Shown: positions 1 to 9,471, numbered from the stretch's first letter. The stretch is 64,000 bases of DNA from UBA4416 sp040387555 (GCA_040387555.1 JAZKDO010000003.1:744001-808000), one strand, 5' to 3'. A program made the numbers and translations. The notes: generated by a model from the letters alone, not told the origin.

Positions 1-1044
1 GTATTTTGTATTAATAACCGGCCCTACATTTAAAGCTTTACTCCAGGCTCCATTAGGTAATCTAACGCAACGATAAATATCACGCCCACCATATCCTCCC
101 GGACGATCAGAAACAAAATAAAGCGTATTGTTATCTGCACTCAAACAAGCATGAGACTCCCAATATTTTGAATTAATATCTGAACCAAAAGCTTGTAATG
201 AACTCCAGTCTTTTCCATCCCAGGTGCTGTAATATACATTTCCGTTACCGCCATCATCTTTATAAACAATTAAAGTTTGTCCGTCAGGTGTTAAATTGAT
301 AGAACCTTCATGGCCATTGGTATTTACAAATTGGCCAAGTCCTTTTGGAGATGACCAGATACCATTTGCATCTTTATAGGAAATAACGATATCTTCAAAA
401 AATTGTCCGTCTGGTGTTTTGTCTCCACCAGTGCTTGTGTTCCTTCTTGTTGTGTAAATCAAGGTAGCCTCGTCAGCACTTAAAACAGGACTATAATCCG
501 GATAAGGACTGTTTATACTGTCTCCTAAATTTTCAATTTTCACATTAATCGGAGTGGCTATTAATTCTTTTGCATATAGAGATTGTTGTTTAAAGAAAGC
601 AACATCAGCTTTAGTTTCCTTGTCTTTAGCATATTCTTTATCAAAAAAATCGTATTGTGCTATAGCTTCGTCAAACTTGTAGTTGAAGTGAAGTGCTTTT
701 CCATAATAAAAGATGGCTAACGGTGGGGCAGCTTTCTCAGAAGGATCATCGTGCCTGTAATTTTTTGTTACTTTTGTAATCGCTTTCGCTAAATAATTTT
801 CAGCCTGGCCCTTGTTCTGAGATGAACTAAGATAACAAAAACCTATATTGAAATTTATATTCGCTGAAGACGAATCAATTTTATAGGCTTCAATATAATT
901 TTTTAAAGCCATATCATAGTTCTCTTCACCGATTAGGAAATTTCCTTCTCTGAAAAAATCTGAATATTTTCCACCGGTTAACTGAGCTTTTAAAATGTTT
1001 GTGCCAATAAAAACAGCAACAATAAATAGATAATATTTCTTCAT
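1..1044 (-). CDS. TPR/PD40 beta-propeller envelope protein, N-terminal part (3' end outside window)
   Basis: An open frame starts at the ATG at 1044 (minus strand) and runs without a stop to the window edge, giving 348 residues of an incomplete protein. It opens with a signal peptide (MKKYYLFIVAVFIGTNILKA, then QL). Next come TPR-like helices (roughly residues 25-130, with segments such as ENYDMALKNYIEAYKID and YKFDEAIAQYDFF). After about residue 175 there are PD40/WD40-like strands with motifs such as LSADEATLIYTTRR, LTPDGQTLIVY and LSADNNTLYFVSDRPGG. This TPR-then-PD40 order is typical of Bacteroidota envelope proteins that end in an OmpA peptidoglycan-binding domain (PorE is an example), but that C-terminus would lie outside the window, so the OmpA part is only inferred. 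A terminator separates it from the E2 gene upstream, so it probably has its own promoter. Confidence 0.82.
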   Translation of the reverse strand, partial: MKKYYLFIVAVFIGTNILKAQLTGGKYSDFFREGNFLIGEENYDMALKNYIEAYKIDSSSANINFNIGFCYLSSSQNKGQAENYLAKAITKVTKNYRHDDPSEKAAPPLAIFYYGKALHFNYKFDEAIAQYDFFDKEYAKDKETKADVAFFKQQSLYAKELIATPINVKIENLGDSINSPYPDYSPVLSADEATLIYTTRRNTSTGGDKTPDGQFFEDIVISYKDANGIWSSPKGLGQFVNTNGHEGSINLTPDGQTLIVYKDDGGNGNVYYSTWDGKDWSSLQAFGSDINSKYWESHACLSADNNTLYFVSDRPGGYGGRDIYRCVRLPNGAWSKALNVGPVINTKY

Positions 1045-1110
1045 TTGATTTTTTTTACAAGAGGAGCAAAAATAGCATATTTTTAGACAAAAACCACAAT
1101 ATGAGCGATA

Positions 1111-1138
1111 AAAAAATCCCATACTAGGATGGGATTTT
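1111..1138 (-). terminator. Intrinsic terminator of the E2 gene
   Basis: A perfect 9-bp stem (1113-1121 pairs with 1130-1138, AAAATCCCA/TGGGATTTT) has an 8-nt loop. Read on the minus strand it ends in a run of Ts (complement of 1111-1116). It lies 7 bp past the stop of the minus-strand E2 gene and ahead of the PD40 gene, so it most likely ends E2 transcription. Confidence 0.75.
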
Positions 1139-1144
1139 AATTTG

Positions 1145-2476
1145 TTATGAAGTTCTGGTAATATCCCAGTTTTCCATATAATCAGCGACTTTTCTAAGGA
1201 AACTTCCGCCTAATGAACCGTCTACAACTCTATGATCATAGGAGAGTGATAAGAACATAAAATGTCTGATAGCAATTACATCACCCTGTGGAGTTTCAAT
1301 TACTGCGGGTTTCTTTTTTATAGTTCCTACTGCAAGAATAGCTACCTGCGGCTGCAAAATAATGGGTGTGCCCATCACATTTCCAAAGCCACCTACATTA
1401 GTTAAAGTAAAAGTGCCACCTTGTATTTCATCCGGTGTCAGTTTATTTGCTCTAGCCCGTGTTGCCAAATCGTTCACATCCTTGGTGATACCTACTAAGT
1501 TTTTCTGATCAGCATTCTTAATAACTGGGACAATTAAATTGCCAGTTGGCAAAGCTGCAGCCATTCCAACGTTAATGTTTTTACGTTTAATGATTTTGGT
1601 CCCGGTCTGGTCAACAGATACATTAATCATTGGGAAATCCTTAATGGCCTTGGCCACACACTCAATAAATAATGGAGTAAACGTAATTTTCTCTCCCTCA
1701 CGTTTTTCAAAATCTTTCTTAATCTTATCTCTCCACTGAACCAAATTAGTTACATCAGCCTCTACAAAAGAGGTTACGTGAGGAGAAACATGCTTGCTCA
1801 TTACCATATTATCGGCAATGATTTTACGCATACGATCCATTTCAATTATTTCATCACCAGCTCCAACAGAAACTGCCGGACGCTGAACTAATACTGTATT
1901 ATCAGGAACGCCCGCATTTGATTTAGTGGTATTAGCAACTGGCGCTGTTTTTTCTGCAGCCGGAGCTGTAGATGTTTGTTTATTTCTATTTGGTAAATAA
2001 GCTATTATATCTGCTTTTGTAACTCTTCCTTCCTGACCCGTACCTTTAATTCCATCTAACTCAGCTAAGGAGATACCTTCTTCCTTCGCAATACTTTTAA
2101 CTAGAGGAGAATAAAATTTATCAGAACCTGAAAAGTCAACATTTTCAGTTTTTGCTGCAACAGGAGTTTCTTTAGTGGGTTTAGAAGTTTGCTCAGGAGC
2201 TACGGTTTTTGGAGTTTCAGCTACCGAGACAGTTGCATCAGAAGAAATGATAGCAATAACAGCTCCTACCTGAACAACATCGTTTTCATTAAATAATTTT
2301 TTGATCAATTTGCCCTCAAACGGAGAAGGAATTTCTGAGTCAACCTTATCGGTCGCAATTTCAAGGACTGTTTCATCAATTTTAATTGAATCACCTTCAT
2401 TTTTCGTCCATTTAATAATGGTTGCTTCAGCAACACTCTCACCCATTTTGGGCATTGTTAATTCAAATTGAGCCAT
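1145..2476 (-). CDS. 2-oxo acid dehydrogenase complex E2 (dihydrolipoamide acyltransferase)
   Basis: This 443-residue protein is the acyl-transferring core of a pyruvate, 2-oxoglutarate or branched-chain 2-oxoacid dehydrogenase. An N-terminal lipoyl domain (about 1-77) carries the lipoylation lysine K44 in the motif ATDKVDSE. A Pro/Ala/Thr/Lys-rich linker leads to an E1/E3-binding domain (about 118-160, GTGQEGRVTKADI), another linker, and the CoA acyltransferase domain, with catalytic H415 and D419 in SYDHRVVDG. I start it at MAQFELTMPKMGE (2476). The open frame extends 22 codons further upstream, but that leader is unlike any lipoyl protein. No E1 or E3 subunit is beside it, so the substrate cannot be set from context; the sequence style fits Bacteroidota branched-chain or pyruvate-type E2. 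A hairpin terminator follows. Confidence 0.93.
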   Translation of the reverse strand: MAQFELTMPKMGESVAEATIIKWTKNEGDSIKIDETVLEIATDKVDSEIPSPFEGKLIKKLFNENDVVQVGAVIAIISSDATVSVAETPKTVAPEQTSKPTKETPVAAKTENVDFSGSDKFYSPLVKSIAKEEGISLAELDGIKGTGQEGRVTKADIIAYLPNRNKQTSTAPAAEKTAPVANTTKSNAGVPDNTVLVQRPAVSVGAGDEIIEMDRMRKIIADNMVMSKHVSPHVTSFVEADVTNLVQWRDKIKKDFEKREGEKITFTPLFIECVAKAIKDFPMINVSVDQTGTKIIKRKNINVGMAAALPTGNLIVPVIKNADQKNLVGITKDVNDLATRARANKLTPDEIQGGTFTLTNVGGFGNVMGTPIILQPQVAILAVGTIKKKPAVIETPQGDVIAIRHFMFLSLSYDHRVVDGSLGGSFLRKVADYMENWDITRTS

Positions 2477-2593
2477 TGTTTTAAAATAATGTAGAACGCA
2501 AAAATAACCTAATATCGCTATTACACAAATTTTATTAGACAAGAATTCTGTCCTCGTTTATATTTTAAATTCGAAATGGTGATTTAACTCGGC

Positions 2594-2779
2594 TTAACTA
2601 GCAATTACCTCTATAAATCCGATGGAATCTGATTTTTTAATTGTTAGGGATTTGGAATAATTTAGGATGCTCTGAATGAGTGAATCAGAAGGTTCGGGGG
2701 CTTCAACAGGAATAGATTCCAGTTGCTTGTCTTTAGTAATTTTTAATAATGTAGAAACAAGAGTAGAAGTTTGTTGCAT
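2594..2779 (-). CDS. Small hypothetical protein (61 aa), ILNYSKSL motif
   Basis: A 61-residue frame with an ATG start lies upstream of, and in the same direction as, the E2 gene. It has no signal peptide or membrane segment. The C-terminal half contains SDSLIQSILNYSKSLTIKKS followed by a short hydrophobic tail (IGFIEVIAS). From memory, many Bacteroidota encode similar roughly 60-residue proteins with an 'ILNYSKSL' core and a hydrophobic end, which supports a real gene, but I know no function. It could be co-transcribed with E2 (about 117 bp between stop and E2 start). The alternative is a chance frame, since this region has no strong coding competitor. Confidence 0.5.
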   Translation of the reverse strand: MQQTSTLVSTLLKITKDKQLESIPVEAPEPSDSLIQSILNYSKSLTIKKSDSIGFIEVIAS

Positions 2780-2901
2780 AGGCAGTTTTAGGGGTTTATA
2801 TACTCAATAACGGAAGTATATTTAATTTATTGTGCTTTAATTAAAAATGAAGAAAAAAGATATATCAGAAAATCCGACTCATAAAATAAACTTATGGTGA
2901 A

Positions 2902-2933
2902 TTGCTTTTGATTTCGTTTTTTACCTAATTTCG
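2902..2933 (+). promoter_or_regulatory. Candidate Bacteroidota-type promoter for the macroglobulin gene
   Basis: TTG at 2902-2904 is followed 21 bp later by TAATTTCG at 2926-2933, one mismatch from the Bacteroidota -7 consensus TAnnTTTG. The start codon is 24 bp downstream. The match is imperfect and no transcription data are available. Confidence 0.35.
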
Positions 2934-2956
2934 TTTAACCTTTCCCTTAAAAAGCT

Positions 2957-5900
2957 ATGTCAATTAAATCAATTTTAGCTGTGTTTTTCTTCACGGCGCT
3001 AATCATTTGTGGATTAACTTATTATTCACATACTTCAGCAAAAAACGACACAGGCTATATCAATCCTGCTTACAAGGAATATATCTCGGCCTACACTTCC
3101 GGGTATATTTCTGTGGAAAGTAAAATTATAATTGTTTTGCAGGACGAAACAACGGCAGAAATTGAATTGGGCAAAGAAGCTGAGAACAATTTGATTGCCT
3201 TTTCACCAAATATTGAGGGGAAATTAATATGGATCGATAAAAAAACCATTGAATTTAAACCCTCCCAAAAATTAAACAGCGATCAGATTTATAAAGCATC
3301 TTTTCAGTTAGGGAAAGTGTTATTTGTTACCGACGATCTTAAAGAATTTGAATTTGAGTTTGCGACTTTAAAACAAGCCATGGAAATTACCGTGGATGAA
3401 TATAAAACGGATGACAAAAATAATTTGCAGATCGAAGGAACATTAACCACCGCTGATTATGCGGATCACTTACTGGTAGAAAAAACCACGCAAGCTAGTC
3501 AGAATGGGACTTCTTTAGTGATCAAATGGCTGCATGAAAATTCTACTACACACCGTTTCACTATTGATAATGTAGAGAAAGGAAAAGGTAATTTACTAAT
3601 TTCTTATAATGGCGAACCAATTGGAGCAGCAGAAAAAGCTACAAAGGAAATTACAATACCTAATACCGATGAATTTGTTTTACTAAATATTTTAATTGAA
3701 AATGATCCCGATCAATTTATTACTCTGCAATTTTCTGACAAAATAGATCCTCACCAGGATCTGGAAGGACTAATCTCTATTACAAATCCTAATGGGACGA
3801 CGACTACTGATAATGAGTATGGAGAAGAAAATAATGAAAAGCTTCCGATCACCGAATCCAAACTAACTTATTTAATAGAAAATAATTCCATTAAAGTATA
3901 TACCGGAGAACGTTACACAGAGACAAGGGAATTACTAGTTAACAACGCTATTAAAAACAGTGAAGGCAAACATTTAAAAGAAACCGAAACTCGTTCCATC
4001 TTTTTTGAAGATCTGAAACCTGCCGTGCGGTTAGTTGGTAAAGGTGTGATTTTACCTAACTCCAGTGGTTTAATTTTTCCTTTTGAGGCTGTTAATTTGA
4101 ATGCCGTGGATGTAAGAATTACCCGCGTTTATGAAAACAACATGTTGCAATTTCTCCAGGTAAATAGTATAGATGGCAACCAGGAATTACGTCGAGTTGG
4201 AAAACTCATCATTAAAAAGAAAATAGTTTTACAAAACACAGGGAATCCAACCCGCAATAAATGGAACAAATATTCGATTGATCTTTCTTCTTTGATTAAA
4301 GCAGAACCCGGAGCGCTATATAACATCCGAATCGCTTTCAACCGTAATTATTCGACCTATAATTGCCAGGGAGATACTTCAACTGATGGGGAGAGAGAAA
4401 CAGCCCTTGACGACGAAAATAACGACGAAGAAAAAGACTGGGACTATTACAATTCCTACGATGATTACTATGATGATTATTACTATTATAATTATTCAGA
4501 AAGAAATAATCCATGCTCCCGCGCTTTTTATAATAACAAATCTGTTAACCGAAACATTTTAGCCACTAATATTGGATTGATCGCTAAACGCGGGAACAAT
4601 GGCCAGATCCATGTTTTTGCCTCTGACCTGATCTCCATAAAACCACTAGGCAATGTAGTAATTGAAGCTTTTGATTACCAGCAACAAAAATTAAAACAGA
4701 TCACAACGAATGGCGAAGGAATGGCGGTATTAGAAACCAAACAAAAACCGTTTGTTTTAATTGCCAAACGTGGGCAAGAACGGACCTATTTAAAACTCGA
4801 TGACGGAAACTCATTATCACTGAGTTCCTTTGAAGTTGATGGGGACATTGTGCAAAAAGGAATTAAAGGATTTATTTACGGAGAGCGAGGTGTATGGCGT
4901 CCGGGAGACAGTTTATTCCTGTCATTTATTCTCGAAAATAAAACCAAAGAATTTCCTGAAAATTATCCGGCTTCCATGGAATTGGTTAATCCGCAGGGAC
5001 AAGTTGTTCAAAAATTAACCCGCACCAAACATGTCGATGGTTTCTATAATTTCACAACCAAAACTGAAAGTTCAGCACCAACAGGTATTTATGTTGCTAA
5101 AGTAAAAGTAGGTGGTGCGGTATTCACCAAAAATATACGAATTGAAACGATCATGCCAAATCGTTTGAAAATAAATTTAGATTATAAAAAAGATAAAATT
5201 TACAGAAGCGATTTAACCTTAAACAGCGATTTGTCCATTAGCTGGCTGCATGGCGCGCCCGGAAGAAATCTGGAAGCAAAAATTGATGTGTCCTTATCTC
5301 AGATCAACACGGAGTTCAAAGGTTACAAAGGTTACACCTTCGATAATCCCGCACAAAATTTTTATTCAGAAACTCAAACTATTTTCAGCGGACGAACTGA
5401 TGAGAAAGGGAAAACAACTGTCAATGCTCAATTAAGTGATACTAAAGATGCACCCGGCTTTCTAGCCGCCAATTTCACGATTAGGGCTTTTGAAGAAGGT
5501 GGATCATTCAGTACCGATCGTTTTACCATTCCTGTTTCTCCTTTCAGCAGTTATGTTGGGATTAAAGTTCCTGCGACTAAAGAAAACGAACAGTATCTAG
5601 AGACTGATATCGATCATAACGTACTGATTGCTACCGTTGATGAATTTGGCAAAGCTACTTCCCGTTCCAATATTGAAGTGAAGGTATATAAATTAGACTG
5701 GCGCTGGTGGTGGGATAATTATAACCAGGATCTCTCATCCTATATCGGAAGCAATTACCATGAACCAATTTACACCGAACAAATTTCTTCATCCAACGGA
5801 AAAGCAAATTTTAAATTAAAAGTTAACCGTCCGTCGTGGGGACGTTATTTAGTCTATGTAAAAGATTTAGAAAGTGGTCATGCTTGTGGCAAGGTGGTGT

Positions 5901-8581
5901 TCATCGACTGGCCAAGCTGGGCAGGAAAATCACCCAAAGGAAATGAGGGAAATAATGTCTTAACCGTCAATACAGATAAAGAAGAATATAAGGTTGGAGA
6001 GAAAGCGAAGATATTAATTCCGAGTCCGGCAGGTGGCAAAGTGTTAGTGAACATTGAAAATGGTTCTCGCACATTGATAAGTAAATGGATCGATACAAAG
6101 CAAGGGGTCACCGAATTTGAATTCCCGATAACTAAAGAAATGACACCAAACATTTATGTATTTGTCCATTTAATTCAACCCCACTCTCAAACAATTAATG
6201 ATCTACCGATTCGTTTATACGGGGTAGCATCTTTAATGATCAAAGACGAAAACACGATCCTGAAACCAATCATAAAAACAGATGCGGTGTGGAAACCGGA
6301 AAGTATTGAACATGTGAAAGTGAGTGAAGCAAGTGGAAAGGAAATGGCTTATACCTTAGCTATAGTGGACGAAGGATTATTGGACATTACCAGGTTTAAA
6401 ACACCGGATCCATGGAAAGCATTTTATGCGAAAGAGGCTTTAGGCGTAAAAACATGGGATGTATATGACAATGTGATCGGTGCTTTTGGAAATACGATGA
6501 GTCGAATGTTGTCGGTAGGTGGAGATGATGCTGTTAGCAATAAACCCGAGAACTCTGCGCTGCGTTTTAAACCCATGGTTCGTTTTGTTGGTCCTTTCCA
6601 TTTAAAGAAAGGTGAAAAGGCTACTCATAAAATTGATATCCCGCAATATGTGGGTTCTGTAAGAGTTATGGTAGTTGCAGGTTATCAGGGCGCTTATGGA
6701 AATTCAGAAAAAGCAGTTCCTGTTAGAAAACCACTCATGATTTTATCATCTCTACCAAGAGTGTTAGGGCCGGGTGAAGAAGTGGATCTTCCTGTCACTG
6801 TTTTTGCGATGGAGAAAAAAGTGAAGAATGCAACTGTTACCATCATGACAGATAAATTTACAGAAGTTATAAACGGTAATTCGCAAACCGTTAGCTTTAA
6901 TTCAATAGGCGACAAAGTGGTGAACTTTAAATTAAAAATTAAAGATGCCCTTGGAGTTTCTAAAATAAAAATCGTTGCTAAAGGTGCCGGTGAAACAGCT
7001 TCTGAAACCATTGAAATAGCAGTGAGAGCAAACAATCCAAGTGTGACTGACGTGGATGAATTTGTACTGACTGCTTCAAAAAACCTTTCTGTGAATTATT
7101 CACCCATTGGGATGAGCGGAACAAATAAAGCTTATCTCGAATTATCCACTCTTCCCGCTATTAATTTATCGCAACGATTGGAATACCTCGTTAAGTATCC
7201 ACATGGTTGCGTTGAACAAACCACCTCATCTGTGTTTGCAGGATTGTACTTAAATGATGTTTCTGATCTCAGTAATAATCAAAAATCCTTTATTGATAAT
7301 GCAACGAAAGCCGCCATTAATCGCTTGAAGGGATTTCAAACATCAGGTGGTGGTTTATCATATTGGCCTGGATTAAATACTGCCGATGAATGGGGAACAA
7401 ATTATGCCGGACATTTTTTGATTGAAGCCAAATCCAAAGGTTATTCATTGCCCTATGGTTTACTGGACAATTGGAAAAAATTCCAGAAACAAAAAGCACA
7501 AAACTATATGGGTAATAGAAATACAGCATATTACGGAGAAGACCTGACACAAGCTTACAGGCTTTATACTTTGGCTTTAGCGGGCGCACCGGAATTGGGA
7601 GCTATGAACCGATTAAAGGAAAAAGCAAGTTTAAGTAACGAAGCTAAATGGCGATTATCTGCTGCCTATGCTTTAATCGGTCAGATAGAAGTTGCTAAGA
7701 AAATGATCTACAATGTGTCTTCCACCGCGAAATCATACCAGGATTATTATTACACTTATGGCAGTATCGAACGTGATGACGCAATGATCTTAGAAACTAT
7801 GACCTTGTTGAAAGATAATGCAAATGCCTTTTTGAAAGTAAAAGCATTAGCTGCCAAATTAGGTGATCATGAATATTGGTTCAGTACTCAGTCTACAGCT
7901 TATTGTTTAATGGCTATAAGCAAGTACGCAAAAGTCAATAACGCTAATTCCAATCTAAGTGCCGAAGTCAAAATAGGTTCTGAAACAATGAACATTTCTG
8001 ATTTCACACGAACGAAATTCAAACTGATTGAATTAAAGAATGCTAATACAATGACACCTATAAAGGTAACCGTGAAAGGCAGTGGCAGTTTATTTGCACG
8101 AATTGTAAAACAAGGAATACCAAAAGCCGGTACGGAAACGGATAAATTCAGTAACCTTGAAGTGCTAGTGAATTATAAAACCTTAAATGGCAACCCGATC
8201 GATGTAACGAACTTGGAACAAGGAACAGATTTTATGGCCGAAGTGACAATCAAGAATCCCGGAATTAGAGGAATGTACAGAAATTTAGCATTATCGCAGA
8301 TCTTTGCCAGTGGCTGGGAGATTCGTAATCAACGTTTGGATAACATCACCTATATCAAAGGCGATATACCAACCTACCAGGATATCAGAGATGATCGGGT
8401 TTATAGTTATTTTGACTTGGGTGCCGGATCCGTTAAAACATTTAAAGTATTACTGAATGCATCTTACAATGGCATGTATTATTTACCTGGAGTAAATTGT
8501 GAAGCAATGTATGATAATAGTGTTTCAGCACATGTTTCTGGAAAATGGGTTATAGTAAAAAAACAAGGCGAGATACAATAA
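2957..8581 (+). CDS. Bacterial alpha-2-macroglobulin family protein (1874 aa) with intact thioester
   Basis: This very large exported protein belongs to the bacterial alpha-2-macroglobulin family, whose members trap attacking proteases in the envelope by a bait region and a reactive thioester. An N-terminal hydrophobic segment (about residues 4-24) acts as signal or anchor. C18 follows L-I-I, a poor lipobox, so lipidation is uncertain. Repeated macroglobulin beta domains follow, including the typical YGERGVWRPGDSLF of MG2-type domains (about residues 639-652). The thioester motif C1418-V-E-Q1421 sits inside HGCVEQTTS and is followed by an alpha-helical toroid domain. An unusual Asp/Tyr-rich loop occupies residues 485-515 between C470 and C520. 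In enterobacteria the gene neighbours pbpC, but no penicillin-binding protein is present here. The downstream hairpin at 8581-8626 may end transcription. Confidence 0.93.
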   Translation: MSIKSILAVFFFTALIICGLTYYSHTSAKNDTGYINPAYKEYISAYTSGYISVESKIIIVLQDETTAEIELGKEAENNLIAFSPNIEGKLIWIDKKTIEFKPSQKLNSDQIYKASFQLGKVLFVTDDLKEFEFEFATLKQAMEITVDEYKTDDKNNLQIEGTLTTADYADHLLVEKTTQASQNGTSLVIKWLHENSTTHRFTIDNVEKGKGNLLISYNGEPIGAAEKATKEITIPNTDEFVLLNILIENDPDQFITLQFSDKIDPHQDLEGLISITNPNGTTTTDNEYGEENNEKLPITESKLTYLIENNSIKVYTGERYTETRELLVNNAIKNSEGKHLKETETRSIFFEDLKPAVRLVGKGVILPNSSGLIFPFEAVNLNAVDVRITRVYENNMLQFLQVNSIDGNQELRRVGKLIIKKKIVLQNTGNPTRNKWNKYSIDLSSLIKAEPGALYNIRIAFNRNYSTYNCQGDTSTDGERETALDDENNDEEKDWDYYNSYDDYYDDYYYYNYSERNNPCSRAFYNNKSVNRNILATNIGLIAKRGNNGQIHVFASDLISIKPLGNVVIEAFDYQQQKLKQITTNGEGMAVLETKQKPFVLIAKRGQERTYLKLDDGNSLSLSSFEVDGDIVQKGIKGFIYGERGVWRPGDSLFLSFILENKTKEFPENYPASMELVNPQGQVVQKLTRTKHVDGFYNFTTKTESSAPTGIYVAKVKVGGAVFTKNIRIETIMPNRLKINLDYKKDKIYRSDLTLNSDLSISWLHGAPGRNLEAKIDVSLSQINTEFKGYKGYTFDNPAQNFYSETQTIFSGRTDEKGKTTVNAQLSDTKDAPGFLAANFTIRAFEEGGSFSTDRFTIPVSPFSSYVGIKVPATKENEQYLETDIDHNVLIATVDEFGKATSRSNIEVKVYKLDWRWWWDNYNQDLSSYIGSNYHEPIYTEQISSSNGKANFKLKVNRPSWGRYLVYVKDLESGHACGKVVFIDWPSWAGKSPKGNEGNNVLTVNTDKEEYKVGEKAKILIPSPAGGKVLVNIENGSRTLISKWIDTKQGVTEFEFPITKEMTPNIYVFVHLIQPHSQTINDLPIRLYGVASLMIKDENTILKPIIKTDAVWKPESIEHVKVSEASGKEMAYTLAIVDEGLLDITRFKTPDPWKAFYAKEALGVKTWDVYDNVIGAFGNTMSRMLSVGGDDAVSNKPENSALRFKPMVRFVGPFHLKKGEKATHKIDIPQYVGSVRVMVVAGYQGAYGNSEKAVPVRKPLMILSSLPRVLGPGEEVDLPVTVFAMEKKVKNATVTIMTDKFTEVINGNSQTVSFNSIGDKVVNFKLKIKDALGVSKIKIVAKGAGETASETIEIAVRANNPSVTDVDEFVLTASKNLSVNYSPIGMSGTNKAYLELSTLPAINLSQRLEYLVKYPHGCVEQTTSSVFAGLYLNDVSDLSNNQKSFIDNATKAAINRLKGFQTSGGGLSYWPGLNTADEWGTNYAGHFLIEAKSKGYSLPYGLLDNWKKFQKQKAQNYMGNRNTAYYGEDLTQAYRLYTLALAGAPELGAMNRLKEKASLSNEAKWRLSAAYALIGQIEVAKKMIYNVSSTAKSYQDYYYTYGSIERDDAMILETMTLLKDNANAFLKVKALAAKLGDHEYWFSTQSTAYCLMAISKYAKVNNANSNLSAEVKIGSETMNISDFTRTKFKLIELKNANTMTPIKVTVKGSGSLFARIVKQGIPKAGTETDKFSNLEVLVNYKTLNGNPIDVTNLEQGTDFMAEVTIKNPGIRGMYRNLALSQIFASGWEIRNQRLDNITYIKGDIPTYQDIRDDRVYSYFDLGAGSVKTFKVLLNASYNGMYYLPGVNCEAMYDNSVSAHVSGKWVIVKKQGEIQ

Positions 8582-8627
8582 AAATACGATGTGAGTCTGA
8601 GTGGAGTCGAAGACAAATCGTATTTTT
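8581..8627. terminator. Hairpin with REP-like core (possible terminator)
   Basis: A perfect 10-bp stem (8581-8590 AAAATACGAT with 8617-8626 ATCGTATTTT) starts at the last base of the macroglobulin stop codon and ends in five Ts. Its loop holds GTCTGAGTGGAGTCGAAGAC (8594-8613), which resembles the elements at 14821-14840 and 29859-29878. It could act both as a terminator and as a member of a dispersed palindromic repeat. Confidence 0.55.
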
Positions 8628-8669
8628 ATTGTGTTGATGGGGTTCAATAAACGAAGCAAAAAGAATAAA

Positions 8670-9386
8670 ATGAAACTAGATATATTAGCCATAGGTGTTC
8701 ATCCGGATGATGTAGAATTATCTGCCGCTGGAACTCTTTTAAAACATATTGCTTTGGGTAAAACGGTCGGACTTCTGGATCTGACCCGTGGAGAATTGGG
8801 GACTCGCGGTAGTGCCGCAATTCGAACTGAAGAAGCAAACAGATCTGCAAAAATATTAGGAGTTTCTTTTCGGGAACAATTGAGCATGGCCGATGGCTTT
8901 TTTGAAAACAATGAAGCCCATCAAAAACAAATTATTCAGGTCGTACGTAAATATCAACCTGAGATCATTTTATGTAACGCAGTTTCTGATCGTCACCCTG
9001 ATCATGGACGCTCTGCAAAATTAATTAGCGATGCTTGTTTTTACAGCGGCTTAACTAAAATTGAAACAAAAGATGAAGACAGAATTCAATCTGCATGGCG
9101 TCCAAAAGCTGTATATCATTACATTCAAGATCAGTTTATTGAACCGGATTTTGTGGTAGACATTACTGCTTACATGGATAAAAAAATGGAATCCATCATG
9201 GCTTTTTCTTCGCAATTTTTTGATCCGACTTCCAAGGAGCCTGAAACTCCGATCTCATCAAAAAGTTTTATGGAAAATGTAAAAGCAAAAGCTTCTTTAT
9301 TTGGTAGAGCAATCAACTGCAACTATGCAGAGGGTTTTACCGTAGACCGCTATATTGGAGTAGAAAATTTGTTTGATCTGAAATAA
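8670..9386 (+). CDS. bshB1: Bacillithiol biosynthesis deacetylase BshB1-like (PIG-L/LmbE family)
   Basis: A 238-residue zinc-dependent deacetylase of the LmbE/PIG-L family. The zinc and catalytic motifs are GVHPDD (H11-P-D13-D14) and RHPDHGRS (H109-P-D-H112). Overall length and sequence style (LTRGELGTRG, FGRAINCNYAEGF, VENLFDL) match BshB1, which removes acetyl from GlcNAc-malate to give GlcN-malate, the second step of bacillithiol synthesis in the cytoplasm. I start at MKLDILAIG (8670). The frame stays open upstream to 8601, but those residues are basic filler and overlap the REP-like hairpin. No bshA or bshC is in this window. A general LmbE-type GlcNAc deacetylase is the alternative. Confidence 0.85.
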   Translation: MKLDILAIGVHPDDVELSAAGTLLKHIALGKTVGLLDLTRGELGTRGSAAIRTEEANRSAKILGVSFREQLSMADGFFENNEAHQKQIIQVVRKYQPEIILCNAVSDRHPDHGRSAKLISDACFYSGLTKIETKDEDRIQSAWRPKAVYHYIQDQFIEPDFVVDITAYMDKKMESIMAFSSQFFDPTSKEPETPISSKSFMENVKAKASLFGRAINCNYAEGFTVDRYIGVENLFDLK

Positions 9387-9471
9387 AGCGATCAAACTCA
9401 AAAAAGGATTTTTAACTGTTAGGGACGTCGCTTTGAATTGAAAAATAAAAGGTGAATTACTTTTGAAACAA

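Noticed and set aside
6694..7035. 113-aa minus-strand open frame inside the macroglobulin gene
   Set aside because: It lies wholly within a well-supported coding sequence in another frame, and has no recognisable domain.
8601..8669. Longer N-terminus for BshB1
   Set aside because: The extra residues overlap the hairpin/REP element and are not family-like; MKLDILAIGVHPDD is the normal family start.
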